From: Polaribacter sp. HaHaR_3_91
GTDB lineage: Bacteria > Bacteroidota > Bacteroidia > Flavobacteriales > Flavobacteriaceae
Reading direction: 5' to 3'
DNA length: 64,000 nt
Assembly: GCF_019278525.1 (NCBI RefSeq)
Contig: NZ_CP058986.1
Location: forward strand, 806,001 to 870,000
The notes under the pieces: generated by a model
Database searches by the model: none
The model's input: only the letters and a program-made list of their open reading frames with translations
Told to the model about the DNA's origin: nothing
Made by a program: the position numbers and the translations under genes
Shown: in pieces, positions 45,302 to 54,918 of the stretch
Layout of the letters: each line of letters begins with the position of its first letter
Numbering within the stretch: position 1 is the first letter of the stretch

Positions 45302-45366
45302 AAAGTAGTATGTGTGTAATATTTTTTAAAGCATGCTAATTTTATAATAAAAAAGCAATATTTTGT

Positions 45367-46584
45367 TTACCTATTCTGATTGAAATAACCTGTTCCAATA
45401 CCGATTACACGTTCATAAAAACTACCAAAAGGTTTGTAATATACAATTACAGTGTACTCGTTTTCGGTTTCATAAAATGTACCAAGTATATCATTTGTAT
45501 TTACATTTCCATTAGCATCTAAAGTAACAAAAGTGTAATTATAAAAACCTTGTTTTAAAAGCATATTTGCAGCATAGTATTTTTCCTTAGAATTAAACTC
45601 CATTCTGTTTTCTTCCGTAATATTAAAATCATTAAAAGCACCGTAAACATAAAGATCTTTATTAGCAATAGGTTCATCAGCTAAAACAGAAAAGTGCATC
45701 ATTGCATAATCTGCTTCCGTTCTAGAATCATCTGCTTCTATAGTTCTAACCACAAATTGTCCGTTAATATCTGGGTTGTATTTGTATTCGTTAAATTGAT
45801 TAAACGTATAAGGATATAAATAATGATGAAAAACATCTTCCTTAATTACTTTTACTACGTTTAAACTATTATTTCTAATAATCTTATTATCGAAATACAA
45901 GTACTCGTTTCCTCCCCAAAAATTAGTTTTGTTGGTGTACGTATATAATAATTGATTGGGTTTAAAAAAGGTAGGTTGTAGGTCTGTTATTTTTTCGTTC
46001 CAATTATTATTTTTTAAGATAACAACATTTATTTCTTGACTAGGGTTGTTTATCTGTATGTTTGGATGCGTTATAGAAAACTGAACCGTTTGTTGTGTGT
46101 TTAATGTTTTTGTATTTCTACTTCTTTCTACGGATACACCAACGGTAGTCGCATTTTCGAACAAAACAAAACGCCTTGTAAACATAAGCTCATCATAACT
46201 ATTTAAAACAGATAAAAGGTAGTTTCCACTTTTGGTAATTACGGTATTTACATTCGGTATTTGAACAGAATAATGGGAGTAACTTTGTAATGTGTTAAAA
46301 GAATTGGTTACTTCTATAATGGTATTTTGATCAAAACCATTAATGTATTGGCTAGATGACAATCTGCTAGGTTCCCAATCATGCGTCATATGTGCTATTT
46401 TGTATTGATAATCTTTACTATCTGCATCTAAATCATCAAAAGATAATTCTAATACAGTGCCTAAAGGAACAATGGCAGAAAAGTTGTTTTCTTGCAGTGG
46501 TCTTAACTGAATAGATTTTATGTTTTGCGAAAAAGAGTTTAGGCAAAATAGGATTGAAACAGTGATTAGAAGCTTTTTATACAT
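45367..46584 (-). CDS. Type IX secretion system plug protein (DUF5103)
   Basis: The start at 46584 gives 405 residues beginning MYKKLLITVSILFCLNSFSQ, a signal peptide; an ATG at 46620 would add 12 residues ahead of it. The beta-rich body has the DUF5103 pattern (IKSIQLRPLQ near the N-terminus, YKIAHMTHDWEPSRLSSSQY, YLYPYTFNQFNEYKY). In Flavobacterium johnsoniae this protein plugs the SprA translocon of T9SS. Its presence agrees with the several T9SS cargo proteins in this window. Confidence 0.88.
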   Translation of the reverse strand: MYKKLLITVSILFCLNSFSQNIKSIQLRPLQENNFSAIVPLGTVLELSFDDLDADSKDYQYKIAHMTHDWEPSRLSSSQYINGFDQNTIIEVTNSFNTLQSYSHYSVQIPNVNTVITKSGNYLLSVLNSYDELMFTRRFVLFENATTVGVSVERSRNTKTLNTQQTVQFSITHPNIQINNPSQEINVVILKNNNWNEKITDLQPTFFKPNQLLYTYTNKTNFWGGNEYLYFDNKIIRNNSLNVVKVIKEDVFHHYLYPYTFNQFNEYKYNPDINGQFVVRTIEADDSRTEADYAMMHFSVLADEPIANKDLYVYGAFNDFNITEENRMEFNSKEKYYAANMLLKQGFYNYTFVTLDANGNVNTNDILGTFYETENEYTVIVYYKPFGSFYERVIGIGTGYFNQNR

Positions 46585-46788
46585 GTTACAAAAATAGTGT
46601 TCATTTGTTTTAATTATCAATATTTAAGCCAAAATTTATAACTTAAACGTTTTCATTTATTCGTATTATTTAGATTAATTATAAATAAGAATATTTAACT
46701 AAGATAAAAGTTAAAATGTTTCACTCATACATAGCAAAAAGCCTAAATTTGCTTGATTTTTTAAGATAACTAACAATTCCAATTTACT

Positions 46789-48138
46789 ATGTCAAAAGAC
46801 ATTCGTATTAAAAAAGGCTTAGATATTAAGCTTATTGGCGCTGCAGAAAAAACGACTAAAGAGGTTTCTTTAAGTAGTATTTATGCGGTTAAGCCAGAAG
46901 ACTTTCACGGAATTACACCTAAACTTGTAGCCAAAGAAGGAGCAGAAGTAAAAGCAGGAGAAGTACTTTTTTATTCAAAAAGTGACGAACGCATTTTATT
47001 TCCTAGTCCTGTTTCTGGTAAAGTAGTAGAGGTTATACGTGGAGCAAGAAGAAAAGTATTAGCAGTTAAAATTTCTGCAGACACAACACAAGAATATAAA
47101 GATTTCGGGGCTAAAGATGCAGCTAAAATGTCTGCAGAAGAAGTTAAGAATCATTTATTTGCTTCTGGTTGTTGGCCATTTGTAAAACAACGTCCTTTTG
47201 ATGTTGTTGCAAATCCAAACCAAGCACCTAAAGCTATTTTTGTTTCTGGGTATGCAAGTGCACCTTTAGCAGCAGACTTAGATTTTACTTTAGCAGGTAA
47301 AGAAGCCGAATTGCAAGCAGCAATTACAGCGGTTTCTAAACTAACTGAAGGTAAAGTGCATGTTTCTGTAGGAGCCAATTCTAACTCACCTTTAGCTAAC
47401 ATAAAAGGAATAGAATTGCACAAGGTTTCTGGTCCGCATCCTTCTGGGAATGTGAGTACTTTAATTGCAAATATAGATCCTATTAACAAAGGAGAAGTTG
47501 TTTGGGTAGTTACACCACAAGACTTAATTGTTATTGGAGAATTACTTTTAACAGGTAAGTATAATGCAACTAGAACAGTAGCTTTAACAGGTTCTAAATT
47601 TAGCAATCCACAATATGTTACTGCTATTGCAGGAGCAACTATTGCAGATGTTACTGATGGAAATTTAGTAAATGATAATACAAGAATCATTAGTGGAAAC
47701 GTACTTTCTGGAAAGCAAGTAAAAGAAGCGGATTCTTTAGGGTATTATGACAATCAGATTACTGCAATTCCAGAAGGAGATGATTATGAATTATTTGGTT
47801 GGAACAAACCAGTTTTTAATAAAGTATCTACATCTAGAGCATTAACTTTTTCTTGGTTAACGCCAAAGAAAAAATACGATTTAAATACAAACACAAACGG
47901 AGAGCATAGAGCATTTGTTGTAACAGGTTCTTACGAAAATGTTTTTCCTTTAGATATTTATCCAATGCAATTGTTAAAAGCATGTATGTATAAAGATTTA
48001 GATGAAATGGAAGCTTTAGGAGGTTACGAAGTAGCTCCGGAAGATTTTGCACTAACAGAATTTATTTGTGTATCTAAACAACCTCACCAGAAAATAATAC
48101 GTGAAGGTTTAGATTTAATGAGAGAAGAATTAGGATAA
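46789..48138 (+). CDS. nqrA: Na+-translocating NADH:quinone reductase subunit A
   Basis: First gene of a complete six-gene nqr operon. The 449 residues match subunit A: GLDIKLIGAAEK near the N-terminus, then a barrel-sandwich domain (AGEVLFYSKSDERILFPSPV) and a RnfC-like region. The subunit is soluble on the cytoplasmic face and has no cofactor of its own. A TAAATTTG -7 element at 46744-46751 may start the operon, but no clear TTG is placed upstream. Confidence 0.96.
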   Translation: MSKDIRIKKGLDIKLIGAAEKTTKEVSLSSIYAVKPEDFHGITPKLVAKEGAEVKAGEVLFYSKSDERILFPSPVSGKVVEVIRGARRKVLAVKISADTTQEYKDFGAKDAAKMSAEEVKNHLFASGCWPFVKQRPFDVVANPNQAPKAIFVSGYASAPLAADLDFTLAGKEAELQAAITAVSKLTEGKVHVSVGANSNSPLANIKGIELHKVSGPHPSGNVSTLIANIDPINKGEVVWVVTPQDLIVIGELLLTGKYNATRTVALTGSKFSNPQYVTAIAGATIADVTDGNLVNDNTRIISGNVLSGKQVKEADSLGYYDNQITAIPEGDDYELFGWNKPVFNKVSTSRALTFSWLTPKKKYDLNTNTNGEHRAFVVTGSYENVFPLDIYPMQLLKACMYKDLDEMEALGGYEVAPEDFALTEFICVSKQPHQKIIREGLDLMREELG

Positions 48139-48142
48139 GATT

Positions 48143-49342
48143 ATGGGCTTAAAACAAAATTTACATAATTTAAAAGAGAAATATAAAGGAACCAAAATGG
48201 CACCTGCATTTAATGCAATCCATACCTTTTTATATTTACCAAATGATGTTACTCACGGAGGAACTCATATAAAAGCAGCAGACGATTTAAAGCGTACCAT
48301 GAATACGGTAATTATGGCTTTAGTTCCTTGTTTGCTTTTTGGAATGTTTAATGCAGGTTATCAACACTATGCAGCAATAGATGGTTCTTTAAGAGCAGAT
48401 GTATTAGCTAACTTTTTTACGTTAGATAATCTTTGGATTGGAATCTTAAAAGTATTACCACTAGTAATTGTTTCTTACGGAGTTGGTCTTGGAGTAGAAT
48501 TCATTTTTGCGATCATTAAAGGTCATGAAGTAGAAGAAGGATACTTAGTAACAGGTATGTTAGTGCCATTAATTGTACCAGTTGATACACCGTTATGGAT
48601 GTTGGCTGTTGCCGTTGTTTTTGGTGTAGTAATCGGTAAAGAAGTTTTTGGTGGTACAGGAATGAACATCTTAAATCCTGCTTTAACCATTAGAGCTTTC
48701 TTATTTTTCGCATATCCAACATGGATGTCTGGAGATAAAGTTTGGGTACATGATGCTGTAAATAGAGCAGGAACTGCAGATGCAATTTCTGGTGAAACTA
48801 TTTTAGGTAGTTATGCTCAAAACAGTGAGGTGATTTATTCTAATTTTGATAAGTTCATGGGATTCATTCCTGGTTCTGTTGGAGAAACATCTACATTATT
48901 AATCCTTTTAGGAGCTGCTTTCTTAATCTTTACTAAGATTGGAAGTTGGAGAATTATTGTTTCTACATTTTTAGGGGCAGCCGTTATGGGATTAATCTTT
49001 AATCAAATTGTAGCAGCAGATATTATTACAGAATCTAGTTCGTTTTACGGATTAATGAATACGGTTTGGTGGGAACACTTAATGATTGGTGGTTTAGCAT
49101 TTGGAGCTGTTTTTATGGCTACAGATCCTGTAACAGCATCACAAACAAATAAAGGGAAATGGATTTACGGTTTCTTAATTGGTTTTATGTCAATTATGAT
49201 TCGTGTATTTAACCCTGCGTACCCAGAAGGAGTATTTTTAGCAATCTTATTAATGAATGTTTTTGCTCCAACAATAGATCATTATGTGGTACAAGGAAAT
49301 GTAAAGAAAAGATTAAAACGTACTAAAGTTAAAACTGCCTAA
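48143..49342 (+). CDS. nqrB: Na+-translocating NADH:quinone reductase subunit B
   Basis: 399 residues with about ten membrane helices. The FMN-bearing threonine is expected in GSVGETSTLLIL (Thr249 in GETS). DPVTASQTNKGKW and GGTGMNILNPALTIRAFLFF are strongly conserved in the family. It forms part of the Na+ channel. Follows nqrA after 4 nt. Confidence 0.96.
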   Translation: MGLKQNLHNLKEKYKGTKMAPAFNAIHTFLYLPNDVTHGGTHIKAADDLKRTMNTVIMALVPCLLFGMFNAGYQHYAAIDGSLRADVLANFFTLDNLWIGILKVLPLVIVSYGVGLGVEFIFAIIKGHEVEEGYLVTGMLVPLIVPVDTPLWMLAVAVVFGVVIGKEVFGGTGMNILNPALTIRAFLFFAYPTWMSGDKVWVHDAVNRAGTADAISGETILGSYAQNSEVIYSNFDKFMGFIPGSVGETSTLLILLGAAFLIFTKIGSWRIIVSTFLGAAVMGLIFNQIVAADIITESSSFYGLMNTVWWEHLMIGGLAFGAVFMATDPVTASQTNKGKWIYGFLIGFMSIMIRVFNPAYPEGVFLAILLMNVFAPTIDHYVVQGNVKKRLKRTKVKTA

Positions 49343-49344
49343 TT

Positions 49345-50091
49345 ATGAGTAAGAGAACAGATAGTAATTCATATACAATGATTTTTGCCGTAGCAATGGT
49401 ATTAGTTGTTGGTACTATGTTGGCTTTTACGGCTTCGTCTTTAAGACCAACCATAACAGCGAATCAACGTATAGAAAAACAGCAAAATATCTTGTACGCT
49501 ATGGGCGTAAATGATAATGACGAAACAAGTGCAAACTTTGTTTCTACAGATATTGCTCAAGAGGAATTTAAAAAATACATTAAAAAACAATTAGTTATTC
49601 AAGGTGATAAAGTTACTGAGGATGATAAAGCGTTTTTAATTGATATTAAGAAAGAACAAACAAGCGCAAAAGAAGGAAACGAACGTCGCTTACCTTTGTT
49701 TATAGGTGAGAAAGATGGTGTTACTTTTTATATTGCACCAATTAGAGGAAAAGGACTTTGGGATGCAATTTGGGCTTATATTTCTATAGATAAGGACATG
49801 GTTATACAAGGTGCTTACTTTGATCATAAAGGAGAAACTGCTGGTTTAGGTGCAAACATAAAACAACGTTTTTTTATGGATGATTTTATTGGAGAACACT
49901 TATTATCTAGCAATGGAAACTTTAAAGGAGTTGATGTAGCAAAAGGTAATAACGACCCTATGAACGTAGACAAAACGGATAATGAGGTAGATGCCATCGC
50001 TGGAGCAACAATTACAGGTAACGGAGTGTCTGCAATGATTAAAGATGAGTTAAAGCTTTACATTCCTTATTTTAAAACTTTAAAAAAATAA
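49345..50091 (+). CDS. nqrC: Na+-translocating NADH:quinone reductase subunit C
   Basis: The 248 residues have one N-terminal membrane helix (about 10-30) and an FMN-binding domain. The flavinylation motif reads DAIAGATITGNGVSAM, with Thr222 as the FMN acceptor. Attachment needs the ApbE flavin transferase, which is not in this window. Two nt after nqrB. Confidence 0.95.
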   Translation: MSKRTDSNSYTMIFAVAMVLVVGTMLAFTASSLRPTITANQRIEKQQNILYAMGVNDNDETSANFVSTDIAQEEFKKYIKKQLVIQGDKVTEDDKAFLIDIKKEQTSAKEGNERRLPLFIGEKDGVTFYIAPIRGKGLWDAIWAYISIDKDMVIQGAYFDHKGETAGLGANIKQRFFMDDFIGEHLLSSNGNFKGVDVAKGNNDPMNVDKTDNEVDAIAGATITGNGVSAMIKDELKLYIPYFKTLKK

Positions 50092-50094
50092 TTT

Positions 50095-50742
50095 ATGGGA
50101 CTTTTATCAAAAAAAGACGCAGCATTAATTACAGATCCTTTATTAGATGACAACCCTATTACTATACAGGTATTAGGTATTTGTTCTGCTTTAGCTATTA
50201 CAGCTGAATTAAAAGCATCTATTATTATGGCGTTTTCAGTAATGGCAGTATTGGCCGTAGGAAACGTGGTTATTTCATTAATGCGTAATATTATACCATC
50301 TAAAATTAGAATTATTGTACAACTAGTTGTAGTTGCTGCTTTAGTAATTGTGGTAGATTTAGTTTTAAAAGCTTTTGCTTACGAACTGAGTAAAACACTT
50401 TCTGTTTTTGTTGGGTTAATTATTACAAACTGTATTATTATGGGGCGTTTTGAAGCTTTTGCTTTAGCAAACGGACCTTGGAAATCTTTCTTAGATGGAA
50501 TTGGTAATGCTGCAGGTTATGGTTTAATTTTAGTTATTGTAGGTTTCTTTAGAGAATTATTAGGTTCTGGTACTTTATTAGGATTTAAAGTTTTAGGAGA
50601 TCCTATTACTAAAACAGGTTTGTATGCATTTGGTTACGAGAATAATGGATTTATGATTATGCCTCCAATGGCATTAATTGTAGTTGGTATTATTATTTGG
50701 ATACAGCGTAGTAAAAATACATCATTAATAGAAGAAAATTAA
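50095..50742 (+). CDS. nqrD: Na+-translocating NADH:quinone reductase subunit D
   Basis: 215 residues and six membrane helices. Conserved Cys residues in VLGICSALAIT and ITNCIIMGRFEAFA correspond to the intramembrane iron-sulphur site shared with NqrE. Homologous to RnfE. It is followed by a 79-nt gap holding a dispersed repeat before nqrE. Confidence 0.96.
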   Translation: MGLLSKKDAALITDPLLDDNPITIQVLGICSALAITAELKASIIMAFSVMAVLAVGNVVISLMRNIIPSKIRIIVQLVVVAALVIVVDLVLKAFAYELSKTLSVFVGLIITNCIIMGRFEAFALANGPWKSFLDGIGNAAGYGLILVIVGFFRELLGSGTLLGFKVLGDPITKTGLYAFGYENNGFMIMPPMALIVVGIIIWIQRSKNTSLIEEN

Positions 50743-50821
50743 AATGAGTTTGTAGTAAGCAGTTATAGTTTGCAGTAAAATGCTCACTAAATACTGATAC
50801 TAAAAACTGAAAACTAAAAAT
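50743..50821 (+). repeat. Dispersed repeat between nqrD and nqrE
   Basis: AGTTTGTAGT...AGTTTGCAGT followed by ACTGATACTAAAAACTGAAA. A related sequence lies in the tyrA upstream gap (about 9489-9523). The other nqr gaps are 2-4 nt, so this looks inserted or expanded. Confidence 0.5.
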
Positions 50822-51550
50822 ATGGAACATATAGAATTATTTTTCAAATCGATATTTATAGATAACATGGTATTTTCAGTATTCTTAGGAATGTGTTCTT
50901 ACCTTGCCGTATCTAAAAAAGTAACTACTGCCGTTGGTTTAGGAGCTGCTGTAATTTTTGTATTAGCAGTAACGGTACCATTAAACTGGTTATTAGATCA
51001 ATATATCTTGCAACCAGGCGCATTAAAATGGTTGGGTGCAGAGTATGCAGAATACGACTTAAGTTTCTTATCATTCATCATGTTTATTGCAACGATTGCA
51101 ACCATGGTACAATTGGTAGAGATTATTGTTGAAAAATTCTCACCTTCATTATACAATTCATTAGGTATTTTCTTACCGTTAATTGCAGTAAACTGTGCTA
51201 TTTTAGGTGGAAGTTTATTTATGCAATCTCGTGAGATTCCTACCTTAGGTTTAGCTTTAACTTACGGAGTTGGTTCTGGAATTGGATGGTTTTTAGCTAT
51301 TGTAGCAATTGCTGCAATTCGTGAAAAAATTAGATACTCTAACGTTCCACCTGCTTTAAGAGGTTTAGGAATTACGTTTATCATTACAGGATTAATGGCT
51401 ATTGGATTTATGAGCTTTGGAGGAATGTTAACTGGTGGTGGTGATGAAGAAGAAGAAAAGCCAGCTACAGAAGCTAGCATTAAGAAAGAAGAAGTAAAAC
51501 CAGCTACGAAAGAAATTGTAGCTGTAAACACAAATACAAACCAAGAGTAG
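50822..51550 (+). CDS. nqrE: Na+-translocating NADH:quinone reductase subunit E with extended C-terminus
   Basis: The six-helix core (about 1-202) is typical, with Cys residues in LGMCSYLAV and [12 protein letters not shown] for the intramembrane iron-sulphur site. Unlike the usual form of about 200 residues it continues with about 40 charged residues ([20 protein letters not shown]...), a soluble acidic/lysine tail. Homologous to RnfA. Confidence 0.95.
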   Translation: MEHIELFFKSIFIDNMVFSVFLGMCSYLAVSKKVTTAVGLGAAVIFVLAVTVPLNWLLDQYILQPGALKWLGAEYAEYDLSFLSFIMFIATIATMVQLVEIIVEKFSPSLYNSLGIFLPLIAVNCAILGGSLFMQSREIPTLGLALTYGVGSGIGWFLAIVAIAAIREKIRYSNVPPALRGLGITFIITGLMAIGFMSFGGMLTGGGDEEEEKPATEASIKKEEVKPATKEIVAVNTNTNQE

Positions 51551-51552
51551 AT

Positions 51553-52863
51553 ATGATATTAGCAGCAGGTACAACAGGAACCATAATTGCAACAGTAGCA
51601 GCTTTTTTAGTATTAACACTGGTATTGGTAGCATTATTATTATTTGTAAAACAAAAACTATCGCCATCTGGTCCAGTAACAATTACTATTAATGGTGAGC
51701 GTAAAATAGAAGTTGGTTCAGGAAGTTCTCTTCTATCAACTTTAGGAAACGAAAAGATATTTTTACCATCTGCATGTGGAGGTGGTGGAACTTGTATTCA
51801 ATGTGAGTGTCACGTAAATTCTGGTGGAGGTGAAGCTTTGCCAACAGAAATACCTAACTTTACTCGTAAAGAATTAAAAGAAGGAATTCGTTTAGCTTGT
51901 CAAGTAAAAGTAAAACAAGATATGGATATTTCTATTCCAGAAGAAATTTTTGGAATTAAGAAATTTGATGCCGTTGTTGTTAGAAATTACAACGTAGCGA
52001 CTTTTATTAAGGAGTTTGTTGTTGAAATTCCGGAAGATATGGGATATAAAGCAGGTGGATATATTCAAATTGAAATTCCAGCTTGTGAGGTAAAATATTC
52101 TGATATGGATATTACCGCACACCCAGAAGAGCACGATACACCAGATAAGTTTGAAGGTGAGTGGGATAAGTTTAACTTACGTCCATTAGTAATGAAAAAT
52201 ACAGAAACTATAGAAAGAGCATATTCTATGGCTTCTTACCCAGCAGAGGGAAGAGAAATTATGTTAAATGTACGTATTGCAACACCTCCTTTTGATAGAG
52301 TAAAAGGTGGCTGGATGGATGTTAATCCTGGTATTGCATCTTCATATATTTTCAACCTTAAAAAAGGAGATAAATGTGTTATTTCTGGACCTTATGGAGA
52401 GTTCTTTATTAATGAGTCTGAAGCAGAAATGTTATATGTAGGTGGTGGAGCAGGTATGGCACCAATGCGTTCTCACTTATATCATTTATTCAGAACCTTA
52501 AAAACGGGTAGAAAAGTAACATATTGGTATGGAGGTCGTTCTAAAGCAGAATTATTTTATATCGAACACTTTAGAGCATTGGAAAAAGATTTTCCAAACT
52601 TTAAATTCTATATTGCTTTATCTGACCCAACTGAGGCAGATAACTGGACAAAGAAAACAGATATTCATGATGAAGCTGGAGATGGTTTTGTTGGGTTTAT
52701 TCACAATTGTGTAATTGATAATTATTTATCTAAACATGACTCACCAGAAGATTTAGAATTGTATTTCTGTGGACCTCCATTAATGAACAATGCAGTTCAG
52801 AAAATGGGTGAAGATTTTGGTCTTGCAGACGAAAATATTCGTTTTGATGATTTTGGAGGATAG
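51553..52863 (+). CDS. nqrF: Na+-translocating NADH:quinone reductase subunit F
   Basis: The electron-input subunit. The 436 residues have an N-terminal membrane helix (about 8-32), a plant-type [2Fe-2S] domain (Cys75, Cys81, Cys84, Cys116), an FAD domain with RAYSMASYP, and an NADH-binding domain with VGGGAGMAPMRSHL and ELYFCGPPLMNNAV. Starts 2 nt after nqrE and ends the operon. Confidence 0.97.
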   Translation: MILAAGTTGTIIATVAAFLVLTLVLVALLLFVKQKLSPSGPVTITINGERKIEVGSGSSLLSTLGNEKIFLPSACGGGGTCIQCECHVNSGGGEALPTEIPNFTRKELKEGIRLACQVKVKQDMDISIPEEIFGIKKFDAVVVRNYNVATFIKEFVVEIPEDMGYKAGGYIQIEIPACEVKYSDMDITAHPEEHDTPDKFEGEWDKFNLRPLVMKNTETIERAYSMASYPAEGREIMLNVRIATPPFDRVKGGWMDVNPGIASSYIFNLKKGDKCVISGPYGEFFINESEAEMLYVGGGAGMAPMRSHLYHLFRTLKTGRKVTYWYGGRSKAELFYIEHFRALEKDFPNFKFYIALSDPTEADNWTKKTDIHDEAGDGFVGFIHNCVIDNYLSKHDSPEDLELYFCGPPLMNNAVQKMGEDFGLADENIRFDDFGG

Positions 52864-52886
52864 ACTTCAATCAACTATAATATTAC

Positions 52887-52917
52887 AAACCGATTCAGAA
52901 ATGAATCGGTTTTTTTT
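52887..52917 (+). terminator. Terminator of the nqr operon
   Basis: AAACCGATTCA (52887-52897), GAAA tetraloop and TGAATCGGTTT (52902-52912), then a T tract. The same hairpin in reverse complement occurs at 59059. Confidence 0.9.
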
Positions 52918-53104
52918 GTGGGGTTAACTTTCTAAAATATACAGATATCCTTCAATATAACCTCATCATTACCATTTATAGATTGAAAACGTCAGTTTAT
53001 ATAATCACTCTATAAAAGATTGAAATTTAATAGAATATTTGTTCTGTATTAATCAGATAAGAAGCAATAAAGAAGAAATGCTTTTTTGTAAAACAAACTC
53101 TATT

Positions 53105-54829
53105 ATGAAAAATTTATTAAAAGTAATATTAATGCTATTTGTATTTGCAAATGCATTTTTATCAATGGGGCAACAACAGCCTTTAGACAAAAATTATTTG
53201 CAATTAAGTCCAAGAGTTGGATACGATTTTCCGACCTATAATAACAATACACCCTATATCGATTATAAAGGTGGTTTAGATTTAGGAATTTCCTTAGATT
53301 ATTACTGGACATGGTTTGGGCTAGGTGCAGATTTTGATTACATCAAAAACAAGCCAGAAAGTACGTATCCAATTATTGCAAGTACTTTACCTACAACCTT
53401 ATCCGAAGCTAAAATTACACGTATGTTTTATGGAATTGGCCCAAATGTGCAACTAAGAAGTAATTCTGGTAAATTTAAAACTGAATTTAATACACGTTTT
53501 GGATTAGCATCCATAAAAGGTGGTAGAACACTTTTAGCAGGTCCAACAGCAGCAAACATATTAAATTTTCATGCTGGCTATAATGCATCAAGTGTATTTA
53601 CATTTAAAGGTCAGGTTCGTTTTACTTATTTCTTATCCGAAAATTTTGGAATTAATGCAGGAGCCTATTATATACGACACTTCGGTGTTACGGAGTTAAA
53701 TGAAGGTGGACTTTCTGCAAGTTACCAACCCTTTACGGAGGATGCTGGAGAATTTTATATTGATCAAGGAAATCCGATGGTAAGAAGTGAACCGTGCGAT
53801 TGCGATATTTCATCAGTTGGTTTATTTGCAGGGGTTACTTTCAAGTTCAGTAAAAAGGAAAAATCTTGTCCAGTTTGTGGTGAAAATCACACACCTTATT
53901 GTTGTGCAACTTGTGGTTGTAATGTAACGGTAACAGCCAAAGATAAATTTACAGGAGAAACGTTACCTAATACAGATGTTGTATTAACTGATCTAAATGG
54001 TAATATTGTACAAACTGCTACTACAAATTCTTATGGAGTTGTTGTTTTTACAGAAGTACCAGAAGATAATTACGTAATTAGAGGAAAACTATACAATGTT
54101 ACATTAGAAGAAGGAAGCATTACAAAAGAAGATTTTAAAAACTGTAAAAAGGAAAGTGCAGGTATACAAAAAGTGATTGTATATGCTGATGAAAATTTCA
54201 TCTTAAAAGGAAATGTGGTAGAATGTAATTCTCCTAACGGAATACAAGGCGTAGATATTATCTTAAAAGATAAGCTTAAAGCAGGGCAAAAAAACACACT
54301 ATCTGATGCAGAAGGAGATTTTATCTTTCATTTAAAACAAGCTTCAAGGTATGGCTTAAATGGTAAAAAAGATGGTTATTTCTCTAATGAAGTAGAAGTG
54401 GCTACCAATTCTTACAATAGAGAAAGCACTTTATTTATTGATTTTGAAATGTGTATAGATCCATGTGGAGTTGCCATTAAATTAGACAATATAAACTTCG
54501 ATTTAGACAAAGCAATTATTTTACCAGCTGCAAAACCAGATTTAGATTATGTGGTGAAGTTAATGCAAGACAACCCAAGTATTACTGTAGAAATGTCTTC
54601 TCACACAGATAGCCAAGGAGGTGATGATTATAATCTAAGTTTATCTCAAAGAAGAGCAGATGCTACGGTAAATTATATTGTTGGTAAAGGCATTTCAAGA
54701 AGCAGGCTAGTTGGCCGTGGAGCAGGAGAGAGTGAATTAAAGAATACCAAATGTGCTAATAACGTACCATGTACAGATGACGAACATAGAATAAACCGAA
54801 GAACTGAGTTTAAAGTAGTTTGCTTTTAA
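53105..54829 (+). CDS. OmpA-family outer-membrane protein with two Cna-B/CarboxypepD-like repeats
   Basis: The ATG at 53105 gives 574 residues beginning with a signal peptide (MKNLLKVILMLFVFANAF). An N-terminal 8-strand-like barrel (about 30-250) precedes a Cys-rich linker (CPVCGENHTPYCCATCGC). Two carboxypeptidase-regulatory-like repeats follow (VTVTAKDKFTGETLPNTDV and NVVECNSPNGIQGVDIILK). The C-terminal OmpA domain (about 460-574) has NFDLDKAIILPAAKPDL, the SSHTDSQG peptidoglycan-binding loop and RINRRTEF. It should link the outer membrane to peptidoglycan. Confidence 0.9.
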   Translation: MKNLLKVILMLFVFANAFLSMGQQQPLDKNYLQLSPRVGYDFPTYNNNTPYIDYKGGLDLGISLDYYWTWFGLGADFDYIKNKPESTYPIIASTLPTTLSEAKITRMFYGIGPNVQLRSNSGKFKTEFNTRFGLASIKGGRTLLAGPTAANILNFHAGYNASSVFTFKGQVRFTYFLSENFGINAGAYYIRHFGVTELNEGGLSASYQPFTEDAGEFYIDQGNPMVRSEPCDCDISSVGLFAGVTFKFSKKEKSCPVCGENHTPYCCATCGCNVTVTAKDKFTGETLPNTDVVLTDLNGNIVQTATTNSYGVVVFTEVPEDNYVIRGKLYNVTLEEGSITKEDFKNCKKESAGIQKVIVYADENFILKGNVVECNSPNGIQGVDIILKDKLKAGQKNTLSDAEGDFIFHLKQASRYGLNGKKDGYFSNEVEVATNSYNRESTLFIDFEMCIDPCGVAIKLDNINFDLDKAIILPAAKPDLDYVVKLMQDNPSITVEMSSHTDSQGGDDYNLSLSQRRADATVNYIVGKGISRSRLVGRGAGESELKNTKCANNVPCTDDEHRINRRTEFKVVCF

Positions 54830-54866
54830 TAAGAATTTGTTTGAGTTAATTAATAATTAGTAAACC

Positions 54867-54897
54867 AAGTCAAGGCAGTAAAATGCTGTCTTGACTT
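54867..54897 (+). terminator. Hairpin between the OmpA and VWA genes
   Basis: AAGTCAAGGCAG (54867-54878) pairs with CTGTCTTGACTT (54886-54897) over 12 bp with one G-U pair. There is almost no T tract, so it may be an RNA 3'-end or processing hairpin rather than a full terminator. Confidence 0.5.
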
Positions 54898-54918
54898 ACA
54901 TTTAAAAACCTAGAAAAT

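Noticed and set aside
47151..47690. Minus-strand open frame of 179 codons within nqrA
   Set aside because: Antisense shadow of a strongly conserved gene, with low-complexity Pro/Thr/Ser composition.
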